64,000 bases of DNA from Datisca glomerata (Eukaryota; Streptophyta; Magnoliopsida; Cucurbitales; Datiscaceae). The stretch lies in NCBI GenBank assembly GCA_003255025.1, contig QANY01007306.1, positions 1,288,707 through 1,352,706 of the forward strand, given 5' to 3'. This document shows, piece by piece, positions 34,367 through 47,045 of the stretch. A program made the translations under genes and the position numbers. Under the pieces are notes generated by a model. That model made no database searches. It worked only from the letters and a program-made list of their open reading frames with translations, and had not been told where the DNA came from. Positions within the stretch are counted from its first letter, which is position 1, and every line of letters begins with the position of its first letter.

Positions 34367-36342
34367 AATAATAACTGAAAAATAAAACATTCATAATTTA
34401 ATATAATTGAAATAAATATCCAGAATTCAGAAAGTAAACGTGATGCATGAATGCAACATATTAAACATATAAATTTATCATTAACTAATCCACGATAAGA
34501 CAACCTAGCAATTAATGGGCTGCCTTAGGGTCGGTCGGATTAATCTTAGACTGTCTATGAGATATTCTCATCCTTATTAATTAAATCTTAAAATATCTCA
34601 TATTTTCTCTTTTAACAATAAGGTACCGCTTATTCGGCCAAGTCACAATTATCCACATGAAAGCTTAATTGTGACTTTGTGAGTGTAACCTATTGTTTCG
34701 GATTCAATGATTTGATTTAGAATATGTCACCTTAGGGTCGGTCAAAACTAAACTATATCACTTAGTCCTATCTTCTTAAGAAGACTAACCTTGGTATTGA
34801 TACAGCTCAAAGCCTTTCTTAGGGGGATGAAAATTAAGTCATCTCGAGGCTCTCACTGTACCTCACGGTGTTGTACTAATAATGGAGATCATAGGTTACA
34901 TTGACATGTCAAACCATATGTTACATTGACATGTCAACCTTCTCTCACTCACTATTTTAGGATAATATGTTTCTATTTTAACTAATAAATTAATTTCAAA
35001 TTAAATAATAGCTAAAATAATAACCTTATTAATGTGAAATTAACAGTTAATCTAATCTAATTTGTCTAAGTTCATTTAACTTTCTAAAGAGCCTAAGTCA
35101 TAGGTAGGTGAGCTTAGATTAACTAATTAATTACACTCATCAAACTTTAATAAAATTATTTTACTAAAGTTGGTTATCTTAAAGGTTATTATATCCTTTA
35201 GAGTGGTGTGATTACCATTTTTTAACTAATTTAAATCTAGCAGTTTACATACAATTGATTTCTCAAAATAATTCATATAAACATATTAAGACAATCCTAA
35301 TAAATCATGTTTCTACTGATGAGATACATGATTAAATAAAACTGTGTTGGGTGTCATGTATGACATGTGATCGACTAATGTATGATCATCTTATCAATCA
35401 TATCAATAAATATATATTTAACAATTAAATAAAATAATAATGGCTCGAGTGACTATTGAGTATATCTAAATTACAACAATTGAAATAAAAAAATAAAATT
35501 ACAAAGAGGACTTCAAGATTACATATTTTCAAAATATCTCGTTCTCCACCTGATGTCCATCTTCATAATCTTCAAGCTTGGAACAAAACTATTTTAATTA
35601 AGAAAAACTTTATTTCTTAATTAAAAATTATCTCTATAATTATCTTTTATAATTAATGAATTTGACTTAGTCAAAAAATAATTTATTGACTTCGTAAAAC
35701 TTGGGTCAAACCCAATCATTAATTATCTTTAATTTTCATAAAATTAAAAATTAAAAATTAATTTTAAAATTTGCAAGATAAAAGATAGAGTTGGGGTTTT
35801 CATAAAACTCTACAATGATAGGGTAAGTTGGTAACATGATTTCTGTGAAACTTTCCTAACTGTGACAACAACTGCCACCGACAACAGGACTCTCCCACCG
35901 CCACCCATCACCGCTGACCACTGCCTTTATTTGGTAGCTTGCCGCCGTTAGCCACCGCCGGTGTCAATCTTCTAGGGAGCTCATAGTCGGAACCGATTTT
36001 TCTGGCGGCGCCAACGCCGAAAATCCTATTTCTGGTGCGGTGCCAGAGTTTCCTAGGAATTCCTATTTCTTTTCTTTTTCCTCCACGTTTGTCTCGTGCG
36101 TTCTTCGTCTTCTCGCGATCAGAATAATTATAATATGATCTTACGTCCTAAAACGGCTTACACAAGATCCAAGGAAAAATTAAAGAACAACACATAACCC
36201 AATAATCACCATACAATTAACGATTCATTATTTAACCATACATTCAAAAAATAAAACCATCCATTCATTCATACATATCAAATATATTATGAATTATGCA
36301 AAAAACCCACATAGTATTTAATACATAAATATGTAAAGACCT
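34367..36342 (-). other. Copia B untranslated leader
   Basis: About 2 kb between the primer-binding site and gag, AT-rich, with the same landmarks as in copies A and C. 35870-36120 is a GC-rich patch with CACCG/GCCGCC words, also seen at 56860-57000 in C. A 27-bp local duplication containing TTACATTGACATGTCAA occurs at 34890-34940. No protein is evident. Confidence 0.65.
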
Positions 36343-36353
36343 CTCTGATACCA
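36343..36353 (-). promoter_or_regulatory. Copia B primer-binding site
   Basis: On the minus strand this reads TGGTATCAGAG, complementary to the 3' end of plant initiator tRNA-Met, two bases downstream of the 5' LTR end (TAACA). This is the standard minus-strand primer site of plant copia elements. In copia C the equivalent bases are deleted. Confidence 0.9.
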
Positions 36354-36355
36354 AT

Positions 36356-38530
36356 TGTTAAAAACACAGCGCTTGCGCGGCGGAAGCGTAGAGCTTCTTA
36401 AAATTTATTAAAAAATGAATCTTTTTCGATAAAAGAAAATGTGACGCAACGGTTTCCAAAATAATTTTTTTTATTGAAAAATTCTTTTCAATCAGGATTC
36501 ATGATATATTTATATATTAAATCTAAGACATACATGGATAGGAATCATATATCTCTTGTAGTCTATATCAAGCATACTCGCAAACCAATGATCATGCGTT
36601 CCCACGAATAACAGACTTCGAGACCTACACCAAGATCTTCCAAGTCAATCCTCAAACACACTAGGATGTGTGTGGGCACGTTGAATAATTCAAAGATACG
36701 TTTTCTATCTCTAGATGTACTCAACACATGAGATCTAGAGATTTATTAAGAATGATTAATTTAGTAAGTCAATCCTCTGAGAGAATATGATGATTATTCT
36801 TTCAGAGTTTTTGATTAACTTTAATCACAAAGAGAGTTTTCGCTCTGCTTGTTTCATGACACTTTGACCAACAGTTCTCAACTGATCCAACCAACCCTAA
36901 GGCCATTAGAAAAATATTTATTATATAATATCTAGTCTCATCAGATTTCTAGAGATAAACTGAAAATAATATTTAATTCTGAAATTACCATTAAGTGGGA
37001 CCTACTATAATTTATGCATAACTACAGTGTCACATGGTACTGCAGTTATCGTGAGCCATCACAGCGTCTCATGACACTACTGTAGTGTTGTGTGGCCCTA
37101 CAGTATTGCACGCCCACTATTATAGTGTCACGCGACACTACAGTAGTTCATGTCAATATTTGATTCTCAATCCATGATTGACACGTGACAATTATTGTAA
37201 ATTAAATATTTATTTTAATTAGGTAAAGATCCACATATCAGTTAATTCAAAATTAACTTATTTAATTATCATTATCAACTAGCTTATCTGTTAGTTCCCA
37301 ACTAACAGATTTAGTTGATTTAAATTTTGAATTATTATCTAATAATAATTTAACATTACATAATTTTACAAATTAGATATATTGTCTCATTTATCGATAA
37401 TTAAAAAATTAATCGATATAATTATTTATATATAATTTTCAAAAATTAATGCAAATAATTTGATTAATTATTTTTTAATTAATTAATTACACATAATTAT
37501 GTACTTGCCCCATAATAAAAATTCATTTGGCAAGTCAATCATTTTCTCATGTCCTGAAATATTCACACCCTAAATTGTTTATTACAGAGATGACTTGGAG
37601 ACCATGGACCTATAATTTTAAGCTCCAATTAACTAGATTATTAAATAGACTCTTCAATTAAACAATCTTATTTATTAATTCTATTATTATTTTACTATAA
37701 ATATGAAATCGTACTCTTAGATATTATAGAATGTATTTACAGAGTATTCCCGTATAGTCCATTGACATAATCATTTCACATAGTTTTGTCCTCCAATTAT
37801 TGGTTCGTAAATTAGAGCCTGTCAAAATTATGATTTTACCCTTTTAATTACCTCTTAATCCTTAAGTACCATTAATTCACTAGTGAATGACTAATTTATA
37901 ATCAATATTATAAATTTGAGTGCAATAACCATTCAGTTCCAGAATTAACACTTAAAGGAACCAATATACGATCTGTTAGGAAAGCTTGGATTCTAAATTT
38001 TGTAAGATCATGTTTTCAGTCATCCACATCACTGAATCTCCAAAACAAAAGTCACTTTCTTATTTTACAAACAAACTTTAACGAGTGAATCAAAAGATTC
38101 AGTAGAGATGTATAAGAGTTCATGACTACTCAGAATTCTGACTGATCTACATATGATCATCATATTGATATATATTAAATTTTTATGATAAATGGTAAGT
38201 TAATAAAGATATTAATTCACATTAGTGTTGTCATATATAATCTTATTATATAAAGTACTTTCACTAATATGTCTATCCACATCAATGATCAGGATCTAGA
38301 TCACATGCATTCATTTTAATATGTTGCTGACAATTTTATTCATTATCTATGATCTTAATCCTCTCGTACTAATACAAGATCATACTCTCATTAACGAATA
38401 TGAAATTTTCATATATTTATATAAATTATTCAATAATAATTTAAAAAAAATAATTATAAGAAAAATGTAATTCCATTAAATTTCATATTAAAATGTCAAT
38501 ATACATACTTTGAAGACATTACCCTCAACA
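36356..38530 (-). repeat. Copia B 5' LTR
   Basis: 2175 bp. On the minus strand it begins TGTTGAGGGTAATG (38530) and ends TTTTTAACA (36356). It aligns with 27063-29151. LTRs above 2 kb are long for copia elements. Confidence 0.9.
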
Positions 38531-38584
38531 AGTGGGAGGGTTAAAATTACAAAATAACCCAATAATTAAGCTTGAGGTATTACA

Positions 38585-40028
38585 AAAGTAATTCTCGCTT
38601 TCACATTGAATACTGAAAAATGATTGACTAGCTGTAGGCTTTCAATTACATCAGGATCTACATTCAATAGGTAAGATTTGTTATTTTCTTAATAGCTTGA
38701 AATCTTATAAGGATGTATTAAAATTTATCAATTTTTTACATTCAATGATTAGATATTTATATGTTTATGATACTTTTTAAATCCACAATTTACAGATGGT
38801 GGAACTTCATCCATTGAAGTTACTAGAGAAGTGATGGATGGAGTAAACAAAAGTTATTCAGAGGTTAGAAGTTGACATCCATGCTCAAATTAAAACTATT
38901 AATCAGGTAACTCGTTGATTATTTTGTTATCATTAATTACATATATGTGATATTCCTTACAAAATTTATTATTTTGTAGTTATTACTTTATCGTGATAAA
39001 CAAGAGACTCTTGGAACTCACATAGCTCGTAGGGTTGTCCAGTAAATAAATCCTGGTAAATATTTCATATGTGTTTCATAGTTTTGTTATATTAGGATGG
39101 TTAAATGAATTTACTTATAATTAATGCAGCTGAATGGTGGATACATTATGTGACATGTGCACCTGAACTGCAAAGTATAGTTGTTAGAGTATTAAGTCAA
39201 AACTATTTCTGCTTCAGATTGTGAACGTAATTGGAGTACGTTTAGCCTGATCCACACAAAAACAAGGAACATGTTAAAGTACTTAATAATACAAAACTTA
39301 TTTTCGTACATTACAATATGATATTAATAGTGAGAAACCAAAAAAGAAGTGGTCAGAATGAGATAGATAACATCTATAATCCAATTAATTTAGACTACAT
39401 ATTTGACAAAGATGATCCATTGATGCCCTGATTAGAAGAAAGAGAAAATCCTCTATTGGATGGTCAGTACAACTCTAAATGGTTGGATGGTGATGATAGA
39501 GTCGATATAACAGCTACGCAACATTCATATCAAGATGATACAACTGAGTTCCGAACGGACTCATAGTGACAGAAATTGACAATTAGATCCTCAAAGTGGT
39601 GATGATACTAGTGGTAATGCTCCTGTTAAGACTGGAAATGATGAGGGGATGTGAAAATATACGTCGTGATAATTATTATCTTTATGACATATATAATATA
39701 CCAAATAATACCAGTATACGCCTCACCTTCAATGCTCAAAGGTAGAACTACTACCACTCAACCACAAAGAAGGAATGAATTACAATATTGTGATTCATCT
39801 GATGTCGCACATGATTTTAGTCAATTTGGGCTTAACGAGGGTAGCTCTACCTACCAACCAGAATATTGTCCACCTCATGACCATTATTCATCATATTATC
39901 CCCATGATGAGTCTCAATTCAATCCTCCTTATTATTTATCTCCAACAACTCATTACGAGGAGCTACAAACTAGTGGTCTACTATTGGGACATTTGTTTAT
40001 ATATTTCCAGATGGATGGGGGGACTTGA
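38585..40028 (+). pseudogene. hAT transposase gene, 3' part (dimerisation domain)
   Basis: The frame interrupted at 24885 resumes here (RFHIEY, then QLHQDLHS). Exons with consensus splice sites follow: donor at 38671, exon 38796-38906 (SIEVTREVMDGVNK), exon 38980-39055 (YRDKQETLGTHIA), exon 39130-39568. The last carries the hAT C-terminal dimerisation signature: EWW (about 39131), CAPELQ, CERNWSTF (about 39220, after a frameshift), IYNPINLDYIF and LLDGQYNSKWLD. A later open stretch (39651-40028) rich in Pro, Tyr and His may be the last exon. Stops and frameshifts make it non-functional. Confidence 0.85.
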
Positions 40029-40500
40029 TTAATCTCAAAGCAATGAGTCTAGAAATGAGGATACTGATGCTCCAAGTCATTCATTCTGGTTTTAACAATC
40101 CTTATGTTCTTTATGTTGATGTTATTTGCTTTGTTGTTTATTATCTTATATGTTATGAACTTATATTTATTTGTACTATTAGCACTTTAACTTGAAAGTT
40201 TTGTATTTTTTTAATTAGGATAATAGATAAGATAGATAATTTATTATCATTATTGATATTTTGTTAAAATATGATAAAAATTAAATAAAATAACTCTAAT
40301 TATCTAGTATGGATGAAAACATTTTTAAAATGCAAGAAAACGTTGTCATGGCTTTTATAAATGGAAAAACAATAGTTTTCTTCAAAATGCTAGGACATTA
40401 AAAAAATCCACATCTGTGACACTTGCGACCCGTCATGTAACATCCGTTACGCCCGACCGCAACGCGACAACGACCGCGATCGTGATTTAAAATTATGGGG
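40029..40500 (+). other. hAT 3' flank with possible right terminus
   Basis: AT-rich 3' untranslated sequence followed by a CG-rich stretch at 40420-40492 (CGACCGCAACGCGACAACG and following) that resembles, inverted, the segment at 9583-9650. It would be the right end of the hAT element if the pairing is correct. Removing blocks F and E/B leaves about 4.7 kb between the two ends, a normal size for an autonomous plant hAT element. Confidence 0.4.
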
Positions 40501-42930
40501 TAATAACATCTAGTGAAGTCACATAAAAGATGAGCATATAACAAAATTGTATGAGAAGGATTACCTTGGATGGGGACTGGAGGGATTAGAGTTTAAAAGA
40601 TGTAAGCAATGTCGAAAAGAAAATACGTAACTTGTCAGAAATTACTGACAATTCTGAAAATTATAGAAATAATTATTTCAAAGTTTGTAACGATAATTAA
40701 TATAAATTATCTGAGTCTAGTGTGAACAATGTTGTATTGGTCTTCACAAAAATTCTTTTGGGAATATATAACTTGCACATAGAAAAAACCTTCCCCAACA
40801 AGTTCAAAGGTAATAATGAACCAATCAATCAACGGAACATTTATCAATCAACGTAACATTTATCAATCAACATTCAGTTTTTGCGTTAGCATCACCGACC
40901 AATTGAGGTAATAAGAAATAATAGTTTAGTGAAATGTCTTTTATAATAATACTTATAAAAAAGAGACTCATGTTCACCACATCTACACTTTCTAAAACCT
41001 TTATCGTTTTCGCTAAGTTGATTATCAAATCTATATTCTAATGTTATCAAATTTATTCCACATTTTCATATATTCACCTTTCCACTTAAAGGTCGCCATA
41101 CTATATTGAATCGTAATTTTACCATTCCCACAATTTGCAATACTAATATTTTTCCCATTACCACCACTTTCAAAAGGTACACATGTTCAAGAAGGTGTAA
41201 TACGAATACCTTTCACATTGCAAAGAGTACATATGTTAAAAAAGGTGTTATACTACTACCTTTCCAATCGCAAAGGATACATATGTTAAATTAAATATTT
41301 GCATTAGCTCCAAATATCATTGAAACTACATAGACTCTGCCACTTCAGTGATTACTCAAACAAATATACATATCATGCTTAAACCAGTGTGACACGTGTA
41401 TAATTCAATCCAAGCTAACAGCCATATACAACGACAGAAAATGGTCATAAACTGATCGTAGAGTGTTAAAAATACTCATTGACATGATTGTAGTTTAGAA
41501 AAATGGTTTAATCATATAGAGACCTACATTATCTATACCATAGACTTTAATTAACTAAATAAGTAATCATTCATTTCATGGTTAACCAACAAGCAGTAGA
41601 CAGAAACTTCAATATAATAATCACTTTGTAAAAAGCACCGGTTCATATCAGATCACAAAAGAACGAAAACATCTTTTCATATGCAAACCGTAAAAACAAT
41701 GCAAAGCAGCACCAGTGTTATTTTTAACCAAATAATTGCACAGTATCTATATTAGCCGAAAATAGAATGGCCAATAGTTTTGGAATTCAATTGAAAACTT
41801 AATTCACTGTGTAAAACAAATCACTGTAAAATTGCATTGCAAACTTGGGCAGTAAAGTAAAAAGCCCAAAATTGGAACTGCATGAAAACAAATCAATCCT
41901 TTTGTAAGCAATATATAATATAAATAGAACATCACCGAATTAGTTAAAGACATTGGATCTATAAGGAATTTAAAATCACTTATAGAAAATAATTAACAAA
42001 TGTACTTAAACCAGAAAGAATTCAGTGTACATAAATTCAAATGATGAATTCGTAAAATGAGGGAGAAAAGCATGTGAATTTTCATCAATTTAAAAACAAA
42101 ACATAAAGTCATTAATTATAGACGAATTCGTAATCATTCGAATAGTATGATGAATTTTTTACTCTTTAAAAGGTGAAAAGATATCAAGATTATAACTCTT
42201 CAAGTTGGGTAAAACGCAGAAAGAATTTTCTCATTCAGAATTTTTTAACAAACAGTTCCCCGAAGAGCAGCATACTGTTGCAACCAGATTGTATTACAAA
42301 AACGAATGTCTTCTTCTCTGTCCTTCCTTCAGTAGATAGAGTAGTAGTAGTGTTAGCATTGTGATTGGGAGGCTTGAAACACCACAACAGGGGTTGAGTC
42401 CAGCTTGAAATATGGCTGCTGCCATTACTCCAACCACAACTAATATTGCAGAACCTGGCTTTCTTTTAATACTTTTTTTTGTAATTGACTCTTCATATGC
42501 TACACAGAATCACAATGGCTTGAATCAACATAATGCATAGAAGGAATACATTGCCCGTAAATAACAAACTGACCACTAATACTCTACATAGAATCAATAC
42601 CAAGATCAACAAACTGCCCGGGCTTAACAAAATCAGGTTGAACAGAACTCGTACAACAATAAGATCAGTCCCCTAATTAAGTAGTTTCTCCATCAATAAA
42701 ACCCAATTCTTTCCCCTTTTCACCACCAAGACTGAAGAGAGCATAAAAACAATTACTAATTTTAGACTGAAGAGAATGAAAGTTTATATTATTTAGATGT
42801 GAATGGTTTGATACAAATGCAAAAAGAAATAGAGTGAAGAGAGATCTTGATTTCACTTGTATAAATGTGAGAAACACTTGGTATGAAAATGAGCCTTTTA
42901 TTCTCGCATCTTAAGCATAACAAGTCGTTA
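40501..42930. other. Unassigned non-coding stretch
   Basis: AT-rich with no supported gene. A three-unit tandem repeat of 50 bp lies at 41171-41290 (CAAAGGATACATATGTTAA-type start), and a 19-bp repeat (CATTTATCAATCAACG) at about 40840-40875. Short open frames at 41106-41294, 42173-42364 and 42677-42877 show no domain. Confidence 0.35.
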
Positions 42931-43180
42931 GGTTGATGATTACAAATTTAGAGTCAATTAGAAAGTGATGCAAAAGATTCAACGTAAACATTTATGGGAT
43001 GTCAATGCAATTTCGCAGGCATGACGTGGAACCTTCTGAAATATATGCAAATGTTATTGGAGTAGGAGATAGTACTATTGAAGATATTAATTTTATTGTG
43101 ATGATGATATTTCGGTTAATTATGATGACGATTCAAAGGATATTATACCAAGCGATGATGATAGAGATTGAATTTTAAAG
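42931..43180 (+). pseudogene. Possible end of the upstream CACTA gene
   Basis: A stretch of about 55 codons (from about 43007, QFRRHDVEPSEIYANVIG, ending at 43171) stands upstream of the Transposase_24 gene, where CACTA elements carry the end of their main transposase gene. I recognise no signature motif; the call rests on position and on the acidic tail-like composition. Confidence 0.3.
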
Positions 43181-43278
43181 TAACAGTGTTCATATCTTCT
43201 TACATTTGCTTTAATTTATTTTATAAGCAGTAACATGTTTATGATTTTCTTTCATGTCACTTATCTTTATGCAAGTTA

Positions 43279-45262
43279 ATGTCTTCCGGAAGAAATACTC
43301 CTCTTCCAAATCTGGATCCTCCTGTAGGATCTTCTACTGATGAAGATGGTTCTCAAATAGGTATATACACTTTGTAATAGTTCTTATTATAATGATTTCT
43401 TATTCTTTGTTCTATTGTAGGGGCTTCATCTTCTTTGGGGAGTGTGAGAAAGGTTCACGGGCAAACAAGAGGGATTGAGTTGGAGAGGTTAGTGAGACAT
43501 TTTAGAAAATTACCAATCGATACCCCTCCTCCCGGTGTTGTTAGACTTGTTAGACAGTGGACCGTCCAATTCAACCTTGAGATTAGTGCCCTCGTACGAC
43601 AATTCATACCACTTCAATATGAAGATTGGTCAAATGTGCTTGAAGAATTCCTGGTAGTTATAATTGATCGGCTGCAGGTAATAATGATACATCTATTTAT
43701 TATTATATGAGATTAATTTTGTGACTGATAGTAAAAGATTATTGTAGGTCTATTGTTGCATTTTGGATAGGAAGCTTCAATCAACCAGTAATGCTATGAT
43801 CGATTGGATGAATTTGAAGCAACGAACACATACAAGAGATACAAGTACACATTGTATATACATTATAAAAAATTTAAAGATCCAATAGTAGCACGATGAC
43901 ATCCTTATAAGGGTGTATCACATGATGATTGAGATTGGCTATGCACAGTTTGGGGGATGGAGAAGTTTGGGGTAATTCCTATTATCAAAGTTTATATATT
44001 ACACTTTGATTATTTGACTGATTATTGCAATCATAAAACTCCTTTTTTATAGGCACGCTAAAAAATCAATGCTCAAAACCTTCCATACAATCATAATGGA
44101 AGGAATGTTTTCTTGATCATCGATTTCGTGAGGTGAATAAAAAATATTATTTTAGTACTCTTAATAATGTTATTATATAATAATTAACGACTCAACTTTT
44201 GTTGCATTTTAGATAGGAAGCTTCAATTGGGGTAGCACCTACTCGAATTGAAATATTTTACAACAGACATTTCAGTGCTAAAAAATTGTAGAAGAATGAT
44301 ACAGCTTAATAAAGATATGTGAGTAATCCCTCTAAAATTTTGTTAGATGTTTTTTGAATACTTTCTTATTAATGCTCATTGTCTAAGATAATAGTATTAG
44401 TTTCAATGTGTATGTGTAGGGGGAGGGGTTATCACTTTGTATCTGAGTGTGCTAGATATTTTTTGAATACTTTCTTATTGATGATCATTGTCTAAGGTAA
44501 TAATGTTAGTTTTTGTGGGGGGGGGGGGTATCACTTTGTATCAGATTTTGTTAGATATTTTTTGAATACTTTCTGATTGATACTCATTGTTTAAGATAAT
44601 AGTATTAGTTTCAGTATGTGTGTGTGTGTATGGGGGGTTATCACTTTATATCTAAGCGTGCTAGATGTTTTTTGAATATTTTCTGATCGATGCTCATTGT
44701 ATAAGACAATAGTGTTAATTTGTATGTGTGTGTGGTGGGGGGTATTACTTTGTATCAGATTCCGTTAGATGTTCTTTTAATACTTTCTTATTGATGCTTA
44801 TTATCTAAGACAATAGTGTTAGTTTCAATGTGTGTGTAGGGGGGTTATCACTTTGCATCTGAGCGTGCTAGATGTTTTTTGAATACTTTCTTATTGATGC
44901 TCATTGTCTAAGATAATAGTGTTAGTTTCAATCTGTGTGTGTTGGAGGGGGAGATTATCACTTTGTATTTGAGCGTGCTAGATGATTTTTTACAAGAACG
45001 CATGTGTGCTTTACAGAATGAGCCTATCGGTGAGGATGTCACACCTCAAACCGAAGAAGAGATATTTGAAGAAGTACTTAGGTGAAATAAAGGTCTTGGA
45101 CATAACGGCCCACCCACATCTTTCAAGAAAAAGAGTCGAGTTGAAAATATAGAATTAAAGAAACAAATAAAGTCGATGGAGAGCCAACTACAAAGCTTAC
45201 TCGTTTGGGCTCGGCAAAACGGTTTTACACCTCTTGACGATGACTCAACAGTAGAAACATGA
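43279..45262 (+). pseudogene. CACTA-associated Transposase_24 gene, multi-exon
   Basis: ATG at 43279 opens exon 1 (43279-43360, donor GTATAT). Exon 2 is 43421-43677, and the two join in frame for 113 codons. Further exons are about 43748-43975, 44050-44130 and 44217-44310, with the final exon about 44993-45262 ending at a stop. The protein has the plant En/Spm-type Transposase_24 pattern: a TRGIELERL block, VRQFIPLQYEDW, HYKKFKDP, DWLCTVWGMEKF, KINAQN with YNHNGR, and the GVAPTRIEIF block. It ends with a predicted coiled coil (ELKKQIKSMESQLQSLL). Premature stops at 43897, 43930 and 45084 indicate decay. No CACTA terminal repeats were identified nearby. Confidence 0.75.
44340..44990 (+). repeat. 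~105-bp minisatellite in an intron of the CACTA gene
   Basis: Six units plus a partial one, starting near 44342, 44450, 44550, 44660, 44765, 44868 and 44979, each with TTTTTTGAATACTTTCTTATTG, a TCATTGTCTAAGATAATAGTG word, a TGTGTGT/poly-G tract and TTATCACTTTGTATC. Units mostly alternate between GTTAGAT and GTGCTAGAT starts, suggesting growth as a dimer. The poly-G run (from about 44516) reaches about 13 bases. The last unit runs into the 3' splice region of the final exon. Confidence 0.85.
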
Positions 45263-45584
45263 GGTTCAGAATATTTGTTAAGTTTTGTAGTTGCATCAAG
45301 CTTTAAATACTCCCTTTTTATTTATCTTTTTTGGACATGAGGTTAACATATTTGGTTGAAATAAGGGAACCCAGTAGACTCCAATCATAATCACCCCGTC
45401 CATCCTGCTTCATTTGTTCATTCAACAAGCCAGTCTTTAACTTCTAAGTTAAATTCACTTAAAACCAAATTAGTGAATTGGTGACGTCAAACCCCTATAG
45501 GGAACTCAAAGAAGTTGATGAAAGACCTGAAACAAAGATAAGAAGTGTTGTATAGTAATTCTGAAGCCAATATGGACTTAAAGC
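45263..45584. other. Spacer between CACTA gene and LINE
   Basis: No recognisable feature. A weak continuation of LINE-like sequence upstream of 45585 is possible but not supported. Confidence 0.3.
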
Positions 45585-47045
45585 CACAGAAGAGGAAGAC
45601 AAGTATTGGCGAGATATGGTTCTAGCTGAGTGGTCGGCTTAAGGGGATCGAAACACAATACTTTCATGCAAGGGTCTTCAATCGGAAGAGAAATAATAGG
45701 CTGTTGGGGTTGGAAAAAGATGGATTTGGCATTCAGGTAGAAATGAAATGAGAAATATAGCAGAAAGATATTTTAGAAGCCTTTTTCCTCATTAGACTCG
45801 AGCATGGAGAAAATTATAGTAGCTTTCAATAGTTTGAATGAAAGGCTTAGAGAGGCTGATAATGAGAGACTGATTAGACCTATTTCTGAAGAAGAGATTA
45901 TGAGGGTTGTATTCGATTTAGCCCCAACAAAATCTCCAGGGCCAGATGGTTTCTCCGCGGTTTTCTACCATCAATGTTGGGATCTAGTGAAGACTGAGGT
46001 GATAGAACTAGTTTCTCTATTCTTTATTTAAGGTTCTTTTCCTAGGGACATTAACCTAACTCCTATAGTGCTAATTCGCAAGAATCAGAACCCAAAAAAT
46101 ATGGCTCAAAGAGACCAATCGGCTTATGCCATGTCTCTTATAAAATTATCTCGAAGGTGCTGGTCAATAGACTTAGATTGGTTATGAACAAGATAACAGG
46201 GCCTTTTCAAAGTGTGTTTATGCGCCGTAGGCTCATTGCAGATAACATATTGATTACGCATGAAATTCTTCATACACTTAAAACCCATAAAACTAGAAAG
46301 AAGTGGGAGGCAACCATAAAAGTTGATATGTCAAAAGCCTACAGAATTGAGTGGCAATTTGTTCTAGAGACATTTCATAAAATTGGTTTTCCAGATAAAT
46401 GGTGTCATTGGATCTACACGTGTATATCGTCGGTTGCTTACAAAATAGTCATAAAAAGGATAAACAAGGGGCATTATCAATCCAAAATGAGGTATTCAAC
46501 AAGTTGACCCTCTCTCCCCCTGTCTATTTATTATTTGTGCAGAAGTTCTTTCATCCTTGTTTTCTATAGCTGAAGAGAGGAATCTAGTCAGTGGTTTTCG
46601 AACTTCCAGGGGCGGATTGGCAATCTCTGACCTTTTTTTGCTGTGATGTTTTGTTTTTCTATAGAGCTAATATAGAAGAATTTTATGAGGTAGCTAATAT
46701 GTTTTCTATTTATTGTGAATCTTCTGGTCGAGAAATTAATTTTTATAAGAGTTCCTTAATGTTTAGCTCTAATACCCCTCCTGACATTAGAATGTATCTT
46801 ACTAATTATATAGGAATACATCTATTGGAAAATATTTAGGTATAACTTTTTACTTCAGTTTAACAAAGAAATAGATTTTTAAGGATATCATTGATAGAAC
46901 CATTAAAAGGTTTACTAGTTGGTAGAAAGGTACCTCTCTCCGGTGGGGAAGGAGATTCTAATTAAATCGATCGCTTCGGCTATTTTCAATTATGCCATGG
47001 CGTGTTTCAAATTCCCTTTAACTTTATGTGTTTGCTATAATCAGG
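45585..47045 (+). pseudogene. L1-type LINE reverse transcriptase remnant
   Basis: Plant L1-type ORF2 text is readable for about 480 codons over several frames: EEDKYWRDMVLAEW and GDRNT (45595-45660), FDLAPTKSPGPDGFSAVFY (about 45915-45970), VLVNRLRLVMNKITGPFQS, RRLIADNILI (about 46228), KVDMSKAYRIEW with the first catalytic Asp (about 46320), and FYRANIEEFYEV (about 46655). The second catalytic box, normally FADD, has lost a base and reads FFCCDVLFF at about 46630. The QGD motif region near 46490 is also shifted. It ends near 47045 without RNase H or poly(A). Confidence 0.85.

Larger units (their letters stand above)
27063..38530 (-). mobile_element. Full-length Ty1/copia element B
   Basis: LTRs at 27063-29151 and 36356-38530, a tRNA-Met-type primer-binding site next to the 5' LTR, and gag-protease-integrase-RT-RNase H in copia order on the minus strand. 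It sits inside block E with a 5-bp target duplication AATGG (27058-27062) / AGTGG (38531-38535), one mismatch. Total 11,468 bp, enlarged by a ~1.3-kb internal insertion (29572-30894). The two LTRs differ by many substitutions and indels and all ORFs are broken, so the insertion is old. It is the most complete reference for copia A and C in this window. Confidence 0.9.
24886..38584. mobile_element. Solo-LTR-like block E (split by copia B)
   Basis: Begins TGTAACGTCCCGATC at 24886 and ends GGTATTACA at 38584. It is flanked by AAAGT on both sides (24881-24885 and 38585-38589), and the hAT reading resumes right after it. With copia B removed it is about 2.2 kb, lacks coding sequence and obeys TG...CA, as expected for a solo LTR left by recombination between two LTRs. 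TGTAAC- starts are frequent among plant gypsy LTRs; assignment to gypsy is inference. Its strand cannot be fixed. 26215-26430 inside it is very rich in GGTTNGG words, and the open frame at 26176-26373 is an artefact of these. Confidence 0.8.

Noticed and set aside
42173..42877. Short open frames as a possible host gene
   Set aside because: No domain, no splice-supported continuation, composition like the surrounding AT-rich DNA.
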